DNA of 52,016 nucleotides from Deltaproteobacteria bacterium (GCA_005888095.1 VBKF01000123.1:1-52016), one strand, 5' to 3'. Numbered from the stretch's first letter, positions 1-11,789 are shown. A program made the numbers and translations. Notes: a model not told the origin generated them from the sequence alone.

Positions 1-609
1 GTTGTCGTTGCAGTCCGGGCAGAGCGGGATCGAGCTCGACTGCTGCCCCGTCGAGGTGAGGTTGTTGTCGCACCGGGCGTCGTTCTGGGACGCCAGGTAG
101 CCGGTGACCTCCTCGATCTCGTTCGGCGTGCTGTCGGTGCTCCGCGCGAGGACCTTGACGTCGAACTCCAGGCTGCAGAAGCCGGGGGGAATCGTCTGGT
201 TGGCGGGGATCATGACCGGGCTGCTCGGCGTGAACACCACCTCGTTCGGGGTCGCGCTGGCCGCGTGGCCGGTCGTCCAGGTCACGCCGCAGGTGGTGGT
301 GATCGTCCCATCTCCCTCGTACTCGGCGATCATCCCCTCGTCGGTGCACGGGATGCCGAGGGTGAAGTTGCTGTCGCAGTCGAGGTCGAAGCGCAGCCGG
401 TTGACGTTGAGCTTGGTGCCGCCCTGGATGCTTCCCGTGCCGAGCGTCAGCTTGACCCGGACGACGTCACCCGGCAGCGCGAAGTCGGGTCCGGCCACGT
501 AGTCGATGGTGATCAGCCCGTTGCAGGTGTTGACGGCGTGCGCGACGCCGGGGGCGGCCGCGCTCACTGCGATCGCAAGGAGGCCAAGCAGCAGGATTCT
601 GACGCGCAT
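1..609 (-). CDS. Secreted Cys-rich repeat protein, copy A (3' end cut by window edge)
   Basis: The gene starts at ATG 609, behind GGGAGGA about 8 nt upstream, and stays open for 203 codons to the window edge, so the C-terminus is missing. Residues 1-25 form a clear signal peptide (hydrophobic LLLGLLAIAVSAAA, then AHA), so export is expected. The mature part begins with a beta-rich domain (FDLDCDSNFTLGIPC; Cys-containing, resembling cohesin-like or Ig-like adhesive modules, family not recognised). The visible end runs into CPDCNDN, where the Cys-rich repeats of the neighbouring copy begin. It is almost identical to the N-terminal half of the gene at 738-2619 and in this copy the frame is intact, which makes it the reference for the frameshift in copy B. 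Function unknown; a cell-surface or extracellular role is inferred. Confidence 0.75.
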   Translation of the reverse strand, partial: MRVRILLLGLLAIAVSAAAPGVAHAVNTCNGLITIDYVAGPDFALPGDVVRVKLTLGTGSIQGGTKLNVNRLRFDLDCDSNFTLGIPCTDEGMIAEYEGDGTITTTCGVTWTTGHAASATPNEVVFTPSSPVMIPANQTIPPGFCSLEFDVKVLARSTDSTPNEIEEVTGYLASQNDARCDNNLTSTGQQSSSIPLCPDCNDN

Positions 610-737
610 CGTCGTAGTCCTCCCGGGGGGGACGATGCTCCCTGGGTCGGCAGGACGTCAAGCGAAAAAAGGGCGAGCGCGGGCCGACGGAGCGATTTCG
701 CGCCGTACGCGAGGCCCTGCGCTCTATCGCGGGCTAC

Positions 738-1958
738 CTACTTGTAGAGGTCACGGACCACCCACCCGAACTTCGTCCGCGTCCAAGCGCCGCTGTGAAT
801 GCCCGGCGTCGGCCGGTTGCCGATGTAGAACTGCAGATCCATCAGAGGGTCGGTCGCTGCCGACATGTCGCCGTAGGCCTCGACCCGGTAGCCGTACGAG
901 GTGCCGTACGAGGTGATCCTGATCTCGGCCTTGTAGACGCCGCCCTCGGTGAGCGCCGCCGGGTTCGCGTACTTGAACCGCTTGTGGGCTGCGAATTGCT
1001 TGAACACGCCGGGAGGCAGAACGGCGCTGTAGATGCGCCCCCGCGCGTTGCTCAGCAGCCACCCGACCTCCGAGCCTGCCACGTTCACGGGTTCCGTGAT
1101 CGTCACGCGCCCGTGCGACGTGAACTGGTCGAGACCCGCCCCGGCCGGTCCGAACTTGATGGCCGTGGGGTCCTTCTGGATGATCGGGCAGCGGCACTCG
1201 CCGCCACCGTTGATACAGGCCGTCTGTTGCTTCGGCGTCGTGCAGGGGTGGTGGTCCTGCGTCCCACCTTCGCACCTGGACGGCCCGCAGGCGGGATCGG
1301 CGCAGTCGATGAGCCCGTTGCAGTCGTTGTCGATCATGTCGGCGCAACCCTCGGGCCCGGTCGGGACGCAGCCCTGGAGGGTGGTGGTGGTCGTGCTGGG
1401 GACCGTCGTGGTCGTCGTGGGGATGGTCGTCGTGGTGGTGACGCACAGGATGTGACTCTGGTCGCAGACGCCGTTGCCGTCGCAGCCGGCGGTCGTGCAG
1501 GCGTCGCTGTCGGTATCCGGGCAGGGCGTGCTGGCGGGCACGTTCGGGAAGTCGCAGCTCCCCGTCTGCGGGTTGCAGGTGGGCGGCCCGGTGCAGGGGT
1601 TGGCGTCGTCGGTGCAGGTCTTCACCATGTGGTTCTGGTCGCACCCCCCGTTGCCGTCGCAGCCGGCGGTCGTGCAGGCGTTGCTGTCGGTGTCCGGGCA
1701 GGGCGTGCTGTCGGGCACGTTCGGGAAGTCGCAGTTCCCCGTCTGCGGGTTGCAGGTGGGCGGCCCGGTGCAGGGATTGGTGTCGTCGGTGCAGGTCTTC
1801 ACCATGTGGTTCTGGTCGCAGCCGTCGGTCACGCTGCCCCCGGTGGCCAGCGTGCCGTTGCAGCCCGCCGTCGTGCAGGCGTTGTTGTCCGTGTCCGTGC
1901 ACGGCGTGCTGTCGGCCACCGGGGTGTGGCTGCACATCCCGGTGCTCTGGTCGCACAT
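738..1958 (-). CDS. C-terminal Cys-rich repeat and Thr-linker segment of copy B
   Basis: This is the open frame that remains for the C-terminal two thirds of copy B; ATG 1958 is internal and probably not a natural start. It contains two nearly perfect 59-residue repeats (NACTTAGCDGNG, DQNHMVKTCTDD, NPCTGPPTCNPQTG, PCPDTDS) and a more divergent third. A Thr/Pro/Val linker of three poly-Thr blocks follows, then a motif MIDNDCNGLIDCADPAC of the kind seen in MopE-like metal-binding motifs. A C-terminal domain of about 160 residues carries no name I can assign and ends DLYK. Acidic and Cys residues in DTD, DNDC and CADPAC suggest calcium or other metal binding; this is inferred from motif resemblance. 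Whether it is translated depends on the upstream frameshift being real. Confidence 0.5.
   Translation of the reverse strand: MCDQSTGMCSHTPVADSTPCTDTDNNACTTAGCNGTLATGGSVTDGCDQNHMVKTCTDDTNPCTGPPTCNPQTGNCDFPNVPDSTPCPDTDSNACTTAGCDGNGGCDQNHMVKTCTDDANPCTGPPTCNPQTGSCDFPNVPASTPCPDTDSDACTTAGCDGNGVCDQSHILCVTTTTTIPTTTTTVPSTTTTTLQGCVPTGPEGCADMIDNDCNGLIDCADPACGPSRCEGGTQDHHPCTTPKQQTACINGGGECRCPIIQKDPTAIKFGPAGAGLDQFTSHGRVTITEPVNVAGSEVGWLLSNARGRIYSAVLPPGVFKQFAAHKRFKYANPAALTEGGVYKAEIRITSYGTSYGYRVEAYGDMSAATDPLMDLQFYIGNRPTPGIHSGAWTRTKFGWVVRDLYK
1471..1824 (-). repeat. Two tandem 177-bp units encoding 59-residue Cys-rich repeats
   Basis: The block starting ccgttgccgt at 1471 recurs at 1648, a period of 177 bp or exactly 59 codons, with only scattered substitutions between units. 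A third, more diverged unit with an insertion follows to about 1960. The in-frame period means unit number can change without breaking the protein, a typical source of length variation in surface proteins. Confidence 0.8.
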
Positions 1959-1976
1959 GTCCTGGGAGCACTCGAT

Positions 1977-2594
1977 GTTGTCGTTGCAGTCCGGGCAGAG
2001 CGGGATCGAGCTCGACTGCTGCCCCGTCGAGGTGAGGTTGTTGTCGCACCGGGCGTCGTTCTGGGACGCCAGGTAGCCGGTGCGTGCCGTCGGTGCTCCG
2101 CGCGAGCACCTTGACGTCGAACTCGAGGGCGCAGAAGCCGGGGGGAATCGTCTGGCTGGCCGGGATCATGACCGGGCTGCTCGGGGTGAACACGACCTCG
2201 TTCGGCGTGTCGCTGACCCCGTGGCCGGTCGCCCAGGTCACGCCGCACGTGGTGGTGATCGTCGAGTCGCCCTCGTACTCGACCTTCATCCCCTCGTCGG
2301 TGCAGGGGATGCCGAGGGTGAAGTTGCTGTCGCAGTCGAGGTCGAAGCGCAGCCGGTTGACGTTGAGCTTGGTGCCGCCCTGGATGCTTCCCGTGCCGAG
2401 CGTCAGCTTGACGCGGACGACGTCACCCGGGAGCGCGAAATCGGGTCCGCCGACGTAGTCGATCGTGATCAGTCCGTTGCAGGTGTTGACGGCGTGCGCG
2501 ACGCGCGGAGCCGCCGCGCTGACGGCGATCGCGAGCAGGCCGAGCCGCAGGATCCTCGCCCCGGCGGCCGGGCCCGCATTTCCCGGCTTCGACG
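1977..2594. repeat. Second copy of tandem duplication; first copy begins at position 1
   Basis: Bases 1-106 are identical to 1977-2082. Beyond the 20-bp difference, 133-606 and about 2089-2562 stay closely similar with scattered changes up to the signal-peptide region. Copy A leaves the window at position 1, so its remaining repeats probably lie just outside. The regions upstream of each start differ, which places the duplication boundary near the 5' ends of the genes. Confidence 0.8.
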
Positions 2595-2889
2595 CCGAAG
2601 CCTTCCCGTGGACACACATCTCGGCACCCTCCTCGCAGGTATGGCGAACGGGACTACCCGTAGCATCGCCCGTTCCAGCGCCGACGGGCCTGCGGGGACG
2701 CGACCAGGCTGTGGTCGGCAGTCGATGTCAAGCACGAAAAGCCGACCAGGGGACGGCGCGAACGGTCAATGGGGACCGGGCGTTGGGGGACGGAGGAGGG
2801 GGCGCTGCAAGACGGTCACAAGACTGCCGAAATGCCTCGACCTGCAGCTCTGCGGGCTCCTCGTACTACCGGGCAACCCCCAAGAGCCC

Positions 2890-4743
2890 CTAGAAGTACC
2901 CCTCGGGCTCGTCCTTGCCCCGGGGCGCCTCGCCGCGGCTCGGGATGTACTTCCCGGTGATCATGTCCTTGTAGCCCATGCCGGGAGCCACCATCGGGTA
3001 GACGTGCGCGGTCTGGTCTACCATCACCTCGAGGAAGGCGGGTCCGGGGAAGCTGACGAACTCCTCGAGCGCCGGACGGACGTCCGGGATCGCGGTGACC
3101 CGCCGGGCGAACCCGAAGCCATCGGCCTCGACCGCCTTCACGAAGTCTTTCTTGTGGAGGGTCTTGTCCGAACCCGAGTAGCGGTTCGAGTAGAAGAGGT
3201 CCTGCCACTGACGAACCATGCCGTCGCCCAGGTTGTTGAGCAGCAGCACCTTCACGGGGATGTCGTAGTTGGTGAGCGTCTCGAGCTCGCCGAGGTTCAT
3301 GCGGATCGAGCCGTCGCCATCGACATCGATCACGAGCTTGCCGGGGTTGGCGAGCTGGGCGCCGATCGCGGCGGGGAGCCCGAAGCCCATCGTCCCCATG
3401 CTGCCCGAGGTGAGGAAGCTCCGCGGCGCGTGGAAGTCGAGGTACTGCGCGGCCCACATCTGATGTTGGCCGACGCCCGTCGACACGATCGCGTTGGCCC
3501 GGGTGATCTGGTTGAGGGTCGAGAGCACGTACTCGACCTGGATCAGGCTCGAGCCGCGGTTGTAGTTGAGGGGGTGACGGAGGCGGAGCTCCGCCACGTG
3601 CGCGCGCCAGCGGCTGAAGTCCTTCTTGAAGCCCGCCCCCGCCTCGAGGAGCTGGTGGAGGCCGCGCCTGGCGTCCGAGACGTGGGCCCAATCGACGTGC
3701 TTCACCTTCTCGATCTCGGACGCGTCGATGTCGAGGTGCGCGATCCTGGCGTGCGGGGCGAACTCCTTCACCTTGCCGGCCACGCGATCGTCGAAGCGCG
3801 AGCCGACGGCGAAGAGGAAGTCGCAGTCCTCGACCGCATAGTTGGCGTACGCGGTGCCGTGCATGCCGAGCATGTGCAGCGAGAGCTCGCTCGTCGTGTC
3901 CATCGCACCGATCCCCATGAGCGTGGTCACGACGGGGATGCCGAAGCGCTTGGCGAAGGCCCGCAGCTCGGACCCCGCGTTGCCGTTGATGACGCCGCCG
4001 CCGGCATAGATGAGCGGCCGGTCCGAGGCGCCGAGCAGGCGGAAGAAGGCGTCGGCGTCCGGCGACGAGATCGTGGCGCGCTCGAGCGCCTCCAGCCGGT
4101 CCTGGTAGCCGCGCATGTGGAGGAGTCCCGCGCCGCGGAAGGTCCCCTTGGCGAGCTGCACGTCGCGCGGGATGTCCACGACGACGGGTCCCGGCCGACC
4201 GCTGCGCGCGATGTGGAACGCCGTGCGGAGGGTCTGCTCGACCTTCGTCTCGTCGGTGACCAGGAAGACGTGCTTCGCGCAGGCCGCCATGATGTTGAAG
4301 ACGGGTGCCTCCTGGAACGCGTCGGTGCCCATCGCGACGCGCGGCACCTGCCCGCAGATGAGCACGATCGGCACGGAGTCGGCCTGGCAGTCGCGGACGG
4401 GTGTCACGGAGTTGGTCGCGCCGGGACCCGAGGTGACGAGGGAGACGCCCACCCGGCCGCTCGAGCGCGCGTAGCCCGCGGCCATGAACCCCGCGCCCTG
4501 CTCCGTGGCCGGCACGATCAGCCGGATCTCGTCCTTGCCGGCGCGGCCCTCGTTGTAGCGGAAGACGGCGTCGTAGGTCGGCAGGATGGCGCCGCCGCTG
4601 TAGCCGAAGATCGTGTCGACGCCCTCGTCGGCCAGCACCTGCACGATCATGTCGGCGCCGTTCATGACGGCCCCGGCGAGCGGGTGAGGCGCGGCGGCTG
4701 CACCGGCGACGGTGGCGCGCGGCGGCTTCATGGCGATCGACAT
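2890..4743 (-). CDS. ilvB: Acetolactate synthase, large (catalytic) subunit
   Basis: A ThDP-dependent enzyme that condenses two pyruvates, or pyruvate with 2-oxobutyrate, as the first committed step of branched-chain amino-acid synthesis; cytoplasmic. ATG 4743 is chosen because AAGGAG sits 6 nt upstream, and an upstream extension in frame looks non-coding. The 617-residue length is usual for the family. Seen in order: N-terminal PYR domain with FGYSGGAILPTYD and the ThDP-activating Glu in ATEQGAGF; a central FAD-type domain; and a C-terminal PP domain with the ThDP motif DVDGDGSIRMN ending in LLLNN, followed by GMVRQWQ, typical of biosynthetic IlvB. The regulatory subunit ilvN and the reductase ilvC are not adjacent. 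It is divergent from the VOC gene with a 65-bp gap. Confidence 0.93.
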   Translation of the reverse strand: MSIAMKPPRATVAGAAAAPHPLAGAVMNGADMIVQVLADEGVDTIFGYSGGAILPTYDAVFRYNEGRAGKDEIRLIVPATEQGAGFMAAGYARSSGRVGVSLVTSGPGATNSVTPVRDCQADSVPIVLICGQVPRVAMGTDAFQEAPVFNIMAACAKHVFLVTDETKVEQTLRTAFHIARSGRPGPVVVDIPRDVQLAKGTFRGAGLLHMRGYQDRLEALERATISSPDADAFFRLLGASDRPLIYAGGGVINGNAGSELRAFAKRFGIPVVTTLMGIGAMDTTSELSLHMLGMHGTAYANYAVEDCDFLFAVGSRFDDRVAGKVKEFAPHARIAHLDIDASEIEKVKHVDWAHVSDARRGLHQLLEAGAGFKKDFSRWRAHVAELRLRHPLNYNRGSSLIQVEYVLSTLNQITRANAIVSTGVGQHQMWAAQYLDFHAPRSFLTSGSMGTMGFGLPAAIGAQLANPGKLVIDVDGDGSIRMNLGELETLTNYDIPVKVLLLNNLGDGMVRQWQDLFYSNRYSGSDKTLHKKDFVKAVEADGFGFARRVTAIPDVRPALEEFVSFPGPAFLEVMVDQTAHVYPMVAPGMGYKDMITGKYIPSRGEAPRGKDEPEGYF

Positions 4744-4776
4744 CGACGGCTCCTTGCGCTCGGTGCGAGCTTCCGA

Positions 4777-4784
4777 TCTATAGC
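4777..4784. promoter_or_regulatory. Palindromic TATA-like core in the ilvB/VOC divergent gap
   Basis: The 65-bp gap between ilvB and the VOC gene holds TCTATAGC, one of very few AT-rich stretches here. Read rightwards it gives TATAGC and leftwards TATAGA, so overlapping -10 elements for both genes are possible. No good -35 was found at 16-18 bp on either side, so this is a weak call. Confidence 0.25.
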
Positions 4785-4808
4785 GCGGATCAGGACTGGA
4801 GGCGACCC

Positions 4809-5162
4809 ATGCGCATCCGCGCATTACAGCACGTCTCGATCCGGAGCCGCGACCTGGCCCGCGCGCGCGATTTCTACGAGCGTCTGCTGGGGCTCCCGGC
4901 GGTGCCCCGCCCCGAGCTCGGCTTTCCCGGCGCGTGGTACGGCATCGGGACGAACCAGCTCCACCTGATCGCCCACGAGAAGCTGATGGAGGGAATCGAC
5001 CCGACCGACCCGCACTTCGCGCTCGAGGTCGAGAGCCTGGAGGCCGTCCGGCGCGAGCTCCAGACAAGCGGCATCCCCTACCTCGACTTCGGCGGGCCGC
5101 AGCTCTGGGTGCGCGACCCCGACGGCAACGTGGTCGAACTCTGCGAGCCGAGCAGCGTCTAG
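4809..5162 (+). CDS. VOC (glyoxalase/dioxygenase) family protein
   Basis: A single-domain vicinal-oxygen-chelate protein of 117 residues, usual for one beta-alpha-beta-beta-beta module pair. It opens with LQHVSIRSRDLARARDFYE, where the His is the expected first metal ligand. It continues with NQLHLIAH and DPHFALEVE, and closes with LWVRDPDGNVVELCEP, where the Glu is the canonical last metal ligand. GGAGG lies 8 nt before ATG 4809. Substrate cannot be read from sequence; glyoxalase I, dioxygenase and resistance proteins share the fold. Its stop overlaps that of the convergent next gene in the tetranucleotide CTAG. Confidence 0.85.
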   Translation: MRIRALQHVSIRSRDLARARDFYERLLGLPAVPRPELGFPGAWYGIGTNQLHLIAHEKLMEGIDPTDPHFALEVESLEAVRRELQTSGIPYLDFGGPQLWVRDPDGNVVELCEPSSV

Positions 5163-5545
5163 TGCCCGGATGGGCCCGGGCGGCGGTCGCCCGCCTTCGC
5201 CCAGCCGGCCCCGCTACGCTGATCGCCCGCCTTCGCCCAGCCGCCGCCGGCGCGCTCGGTGCTGCTGGTCCAGCCCCGAGAGCTTGCGGGCGAGCCCGTC
5301 CCGCCTCCCGCCTGCCCCCCGGGCTTCGCCCATCCCTCCGTGCCCGAGCTCACCGAACCCGAGCTCAGGTGGCTCTTCACCGTGCCGAGGGTCGCGGCCG
5401 GGCGACCGGCGCTCGTCCCGCTGAGGGTCGAGTGGGTCCCCATGGCCGCGGTCGTGTCACCGAGCGTCTGGGCCCGTCCCCCGGCGGGAACCATCAGACC
5501 GAGCACCAGCCCCATCCCCAACAACCCCATCACCCGTGGTCGCAT
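5159..5545 (-). CDS. Low-complexity exported protein of unknown function
   Basis: About 128 residues with a convincing signal peptide (MGLLGMGLVLGLMVPAG, then GRAQ). The mature part is rich in Gly, Ser, Thr and Ala and carries three spaced copies of GWAK, two of them as GWAKAGD. No known domain. Two adjacent ATGs exist; the second (5545) has better spacing from GGGAGGAG, so I start there. The strong ribosome site and signal peptide argue for a real gene despite the low complexity. It is convergent with the VOC gene. An extracellular or cell-wall-associated role is the most one can infer. Confidence 0.55.
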   Translation of the reverse strand: MRPRVMGLLGMGLVLGLMVPAGGRAQTLGDTTAAMGTHSTLSGTSAGRPAATLGTVKSHLSSGSVSSGTEGWAKPGGQAGGGTGSPASSRGWTSSTERAGGGWAKAGDQRSGAGWAKAGDRRPGPSGH

Positions 5546-5632
5546 CATCTCCTCCCGGACGTGGCGCCAGTGTAGCGCCCGCGGACGCGGGTCTAAAGCA
5601 GCATCCGCCTGGGCACGTGGGGGAGCGCCCGC

Positions 5633-6304
5633 TCAGCGCGGCCGGAAGACGAGGCAGTACTGATAGGGGAGCACGTCCGGCTCGTCGGCGAGCGCATAGC
5701 CCGCCGCCCGCATCTCCTCGACCACCTGCTCGCGCGCGAGCCGGTGCTCGAGCTCGGGGCCGACCGGCGTCTCCCGCTTCTGCCAGTCGACGACCGCCAC
5801 GCGCCCGCCCGGCGCGAGCGTCCGCCGCAGGCTCCCGAAGTACGCCACCCGGTGATCGATGTGGTGGAAGGTGTCGACCAGCAGGACTAGGTCCACGGCG
5901 CCGCGCGGCAGGCGCGGGTTATCGGGCGACGCCAGGATCGGCACGACGTTGTCGGTCTTCTCCTTCTCCGCCCGCTCCCGCAGGTAGCGGACGAGCTCCG
6001 GCTCGGTGTCGACCGCGAGGACGGTGCCCGCCGCCCCGACCGCAGCGGAGAGGTAGCGGCTGAAGTAGCCCGTCCCCGCCCCCACGTCGGCGACGCGCAT
6101 GCCGGGACGGATGCGGAGCGCGCGCACCACCTCCCGCGGCTTCTGGTAGGCGTCGCGGGCCGGGTCGTCGAAGACCGCCACCCACTGCTCGACGTCGGCG
6201 AAGGATCGGTGCGAGGTGGCGTCGTCCGAGGGGGCCCGGCCGAGCGGCGCCGCGAGCAGGACGTACCCCACGAGCATCGCGGCCCAGCGGCACGTCGTGT
6301 TCAC
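5633..6304 (-). CDS. Class I SAM-dependent methyltransferase with N-terminal export signal
   Basis: 223 residues. A Rossmann methyltransferase: motif I VADVGAGTGYFSRYLS, acidic loop VLAVDTEPE, motif IV VDLVLLVDTFHHIDH, post-motif RRTLAPGGRVAVVDW. Unusually, the first 25 residues (WAAMLVGYVLLAAPLG after a basic start) look like a signal peptide or membrane anchor. The start is GTG 6304, with only a weak ribosome site. It lies 12 bp after lpd on the same strand and is probably the last gene of the sucA-sucB-lpd transcript. Related proteins with signal sequences occur in proteobacteria, but their substrate is unknown to me. If truly exported, a source of SAM outside the cytoplasm is hard to see, so membrane anchoring is an alternative. 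Confidence 0.8.
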   Translation of the reverse strand: MNTTCRWAAMLVGYVLLAAPLGRAPSDDATSHRSFADVEQWVAVFDDPARDAYQKPREVVRALRIRPGMRVADVGAGTGYFSRYLSAAVGAAGTVLAVDTEPELVRYLRERAEKEKTDNVVPILASPDNPRLPRGAVDLVLLVDTFHHIDHRVAYFGSLRRTLAPGGRVAVVDWQKRETPVGPELEHRLAREQVVEEMRAAGYALADEPDVLPYQYCLVFRPR

Positions 6305-6316
6305 GGGCTGCCGCGC

Positions 6317-9021
<2,705 letters not shown>

Positions 9022-9029
9022 GCAAGCCG

Positions 9030-11789
9030 TCAGCGAGCGAGCGCGTTCATCACCAGGTCCCGTTCCTCGGCCTGGTGGACCTTGTACGAGCCCGTCGCCG
9101 GGCTCGCCGCCTCCGCACGTCCGACGTAGGACAGCTCGCGGCCCTCGGGAAGCACGCGCCGCAGGCGGCGGTACATGGTGTGCCAGGCGCCCATGTTCCA
9201 GGGTTCCTCCTGGACCCAGCACACCTGCCGCGCATTCGGGTAGGCGGCGAAGACCGCCTCCAGCTCCTTGCCCGGGAAAGGATAGAGCTGCTCGACCCGC
9301 ACGATGGCGATCGTGTCGTCGTCGCGCTCGCGGCGGCCGGCGAGGAGCTCGTAGTAGACCTTGCCGCTGCAGAGCAGGATGCGGCGCACGCGCGGCCGCT
9401 CGACCCGGACGCCGGCCTCCGGCGCGCCTTCGATCGCCACGTCGTCGATGACGGTCCGGAACGTGCCCTCGGTGAACTCGCCGAGCGGCGACACCGCGAG
9501 CTTGTGACGCAGCAGGCTCTTGGGGCTCATCACGATCAGGGGTTTGCGGAAGCTGCGGTGCATCTGGCGACGGAGCGCGTGGAAGTACTGCGCCGGCGTG
9601 GTCAGGTTGCAGACCTGCATGTTGTCCTCGGCGCAGAGCTGCAGGAACCGCTCGAGCCGCGCGCTCGAGTGCTCCGGCCCCTGCCCCTCGTAGCCGTGGG
9701 GGAGGAGGAGCACGATGGCACTCATCCGCTGCCACTTCGACTCGGAGCTCGAGATGAACTGGTCGATCACGACCTGCGCGACGTTGGCGAAGTCGCCGAA
9801 CTGCGCCTCCCAGAGGACCAGCTGACGCGGATCGGCCAGGCTCACGCCGAACTCGAAGCCGAGCACGCCGTATTCGGACAGCATGCTGTCGAGGATCATG
9901 AACCGGGCCTGCCCCTGGCGGATGTGGTCGAGCGGGACGTACCGGGTGCCGCTCTCCACGTCGTGCAGGACGGCATGGCGGTGGCTGAACGTGCCGCGGC
10001 TGGTGTCCTGCCCGCTCATGCGGACGGGGATCCCCTCGAGCAGGAGCGAGCCGATCGCCAGCGCCTCGGCACAGCCCCAGTCGATCCGCCCTCCTTCCGT
10101 CATGGCCGCCCGGGCCTCCATCAGCCGGGCCGCCTTCGGGTGCGGCGTGAAACCGGCGGGGAAGCGCGCGAAGGCTGCGGCGACCTCCCGGAGGAGGTCC
10201 GCCCGGACGGCCGTCGCCGCACTCCAGTCGTCGCCCGCCCAGCCGAGGCCCTTCCACAGGCCGCCGAAGGCGAAGATCGGCTGGCGCGGCATGAAGTCGC
10301 GCGCGTACGCCTGGGCGGCGTCCATCAGCTCACGGAAGTCGGCGACCCGCCGCTCCACCTCGTCGGCGACGATGACGCCGGCCGACACGAGGCGCTCGCG
10401 GTACTGTGCCAGCACCGACGGGTGCGCGGCGATCGTCTTGTACATGAGGGGCTGCGTGAACGTCGGGTCGTCGAGCTCGTTGTGCCCGTGGCGGCGGTAG
10501 CAGACCAGGTTGATGATCGCGTCCTTCTTGAACCGCTCGCGGAAGCCGATGGCCAGCCGCGCCGCCTGCACGGCGGCCTCCGGGTCGTCGCCGTTCACGT
10601 GGAACACGGGGGCCTGGATGATCTTGGTGACGTCGCTCGGATAGCGCGTGAAGCGGTACGCCCCGGGCGGCGTGGTGAAGCCGATCTGGTTGTCGATGAT
10701 GACGTGGATGGTGCCGCCGACGTGATAGCCGGGCAGCTCGGACAGCCCGAGCGTCTCGGTGACGACGCCCTGCCCGTTGAAGGCGGCGTCGCCGTGCAGC
10801 AGCACCGGGACCACGCGCGAGCGCTCACGGTCGCCGTAGCGGTCCTGCTTGGCTCGCACCATGCCCTCGATCACCGGGTCGATGGCTTCCAGGTGGCTCG
10901 GGTTGGCGCTGAGCGAGAGGTGGACCTTGTGGCCCGCCCGCGTGGTGTGGTCGCGCGAGTAGCCGAGGTGGTACTTGACGTCGCCGTCGCCCGTCGCCTC
11001 GCGGGCGAGCAACGCGCCCTCGAACTCCGCGAGGATCATCTCGTACGGCTTGCGGATCACGTTGGCGAGGACGTTCAGCCGGCCGCGATGCGGCATGCCG
11101 AAGACGATCTCCTCGACGCCCAGCGTGCCCGCCTCCTCGATGAGCGTGTCGAGCATCGGGATCAGCGAGTCGCCGCCCTCGAGCGAGAAGCGCTTGGCGG
11201 TGGGGTAGCGGACCTGCAGGAACTGCTCGAACGCCTCCGCCTGGAGCAGGTTCTCGAGGACGCGGATGCGGTCCTCGGCGGCGAGCTCGGGGCGGTTCTC
11301 CGTCGGCTCCATGCGCTCCTGGAGCCACTCTCGCTGCTCCTTGTCCGGGATGTGCAGGTACTCGACGCCGAGCGTGCCGCAGTACGTGCGCCTGAGGCGT
11401 TCGATCAGCTCGCCCAGTGGAGCCCGGCGCGGGCCGCGGAAGCCGCCGCAGTCGACCGCGCGCTCCATGTCCGCCTCGGTGAAGCCGAACTCGGCGGGGT
11501 CGAGCAGCGGATGGCCCATCGGCCGCGGCTCGAGCGGGTTCAGGTGGGCGACCAGGTGGCCGAGCTCGCGGAAGGAGTGCACCAGGTCGGAGGCGTCGAG
11601 GACGCGGCCCGGGGCTGCCGCGGCCTCGATCAGGGTGGCGGGCGCCTCGCCGTTGCCGTTCGCCAGCTCGAAACCGGCGAAGAAAGCCGCCCAGCGCTCG
11701 TCGACGGAGGCGGGATCGGCCTGGTAGCGGCGATACTGCTCGGCCACATAGTCCTTGTTCGCCAGCGCCACCCCGTCCAGGCTGTACAT
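9030..11789 (-). CDS. sucA: 2-oxoglutarate dehydrogenase E1
   Basis: The ThDP-dependent decarboxylase of the TCA cycle, first gene of sucA-sucB-lpd. 919 residues, close to the usual 930. The N-terminal E2-interacting segment ([20 protein letters not shown]) distinguishes it from pyruvate dehydrogenase E1. The core has [15 protein letters not shown], the ThDP motif starting [11 protein letters not shown] and ending IDNQIGFTT, then the transketolase-like domain ([17 protein letters not shown]) and the C-terminal domain ([13 protein letters not shown]). ATG 11789 follows an AGGGA-type ribosome site. It is divergent from an SDR gene with a 107-bp gap. Confidence 0.96.
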   Translation of the reverse strand: MYSLDGVALANKDYVAEQYRRYQADPASVDERWAAFFAGFELANGNGEAPATLIEAAAAPGRVLDASDLVHSFRELGHLVAHLNPLEPRPMGHPLLDPAEFGFTEADMERAVDCGGFRGPRRAPLGELIERLRRTYCGTLGVEYLHIPDKEQREWLQERMEPTENRPELAAEDRIRVLENLLQAEAFEQFLQVRYPTAKRFSLEGGDSLIPMLDTLIEEAGTLGVEEIVFGMPHRGRLNVLANVIRKPYEMILAEFEGALLAREATGDGDVKYHLGYSRDHTTRAGHKVHLSLSANPSHLEAIDPVIEGMVRAKQDRYGDRERSRVVPVLLHGDAAFNGQGVVTETLGLSELPGYHVGGTIHVIIDNQIGFTTPPGAYRFTRYPSDVTKIIQAPVFHVNGDDPEAAVQAARLAIGFRERFKKDAIINLVCYRRHGHNELDDPTFTQPLMYKTIAAHPSVLAQYRERLVSAGVIVADEVERRVADFRELMDAAQAYARDFMPRQPIFAFGGLWKGLGWAGDDWSAATAVRADLLREVAAAFARFPAGFTPHPKAARLMEARAAMTEGGRIDWGCAEALAIGSLLLEGIPVRMSGQDTSRGTFSHRHAVLHDVESGTRYVPLDHIRQGQARFMILDSMLSEYGVLGFEFGVSLADPRQLVLWEAQFGDFANVAQVVIDQFISSSESKWQRMSAIVLLLPHGYEGQGPEHSSARLERFLQLCAEDNMQVCNLTTPAQYFHALRRQMHRSFRKPLIVMSPKSLLRHKLAVSPLGEFTEGTFRTVIDDVAIEGAPEAGVRVERPRVRRILLCSGKVYYELLAGRRERDDDTIAIVRVEQLYPFPGKELEAVFAAYPNARQVCWVQEEPWNMGAWHTMYRRLRRVLPEGRELSYVGRAEAASPATGSYKVHQAEERDLVMNALAR

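Larger units (their letters stand above)
738..2619 (-). pseudogene. Secreted Cys-rich repeat protein, copy B, frameshifted
   Basis: Translation starts at ATG 2619 (GAGGAGG 8 nt upstream) with a signal peptide and the same N-terminal domain as copy A. Both copies read LARSTD, but at about 2083-2088 copy B has 6 bases where copy A has 26. This 20-bp loss changes the frame. Beyond it the starting frame runs on as Arg/His-rich nonsense to 751, while the sensible Cys-rich sequence continues in another frame to a stop at 738. The original protein was therefore one polypeptide of roughly 630 residues: signal peptide, N-terminal domain, Cys-rich repeats, Thr-rich linker, metal-binding-like motif and C-terminal domain. 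It is either a decayed paralogue or an assembly collapse inside a near-identical tandem repeat; sequence alone cannot decide. Confidence 0.7.

Noticed and set aside
640-690. T-run as an intrinsic terminator after copy B of the Cys-rich gene
   Set aside because: Six T residues on the minus strand are not preceded by a stable stem; the best pairing is about three base pairs.
1441-1960. Repeated blocks considered as a CRISPR array
   Set aside because: Units are 177 bp, contiguous, in reading frame and encode Cys-rich protein repeats; no short direct repeats with unique spacers.
2080-4968. Very long open frame on the plus strand opposite ilvB
   Set aside because: It is the antisense shadow of ilvB, composed of His/Arg/Val/Glu-rich sequence without domains, as expected in GC-rich DNA.
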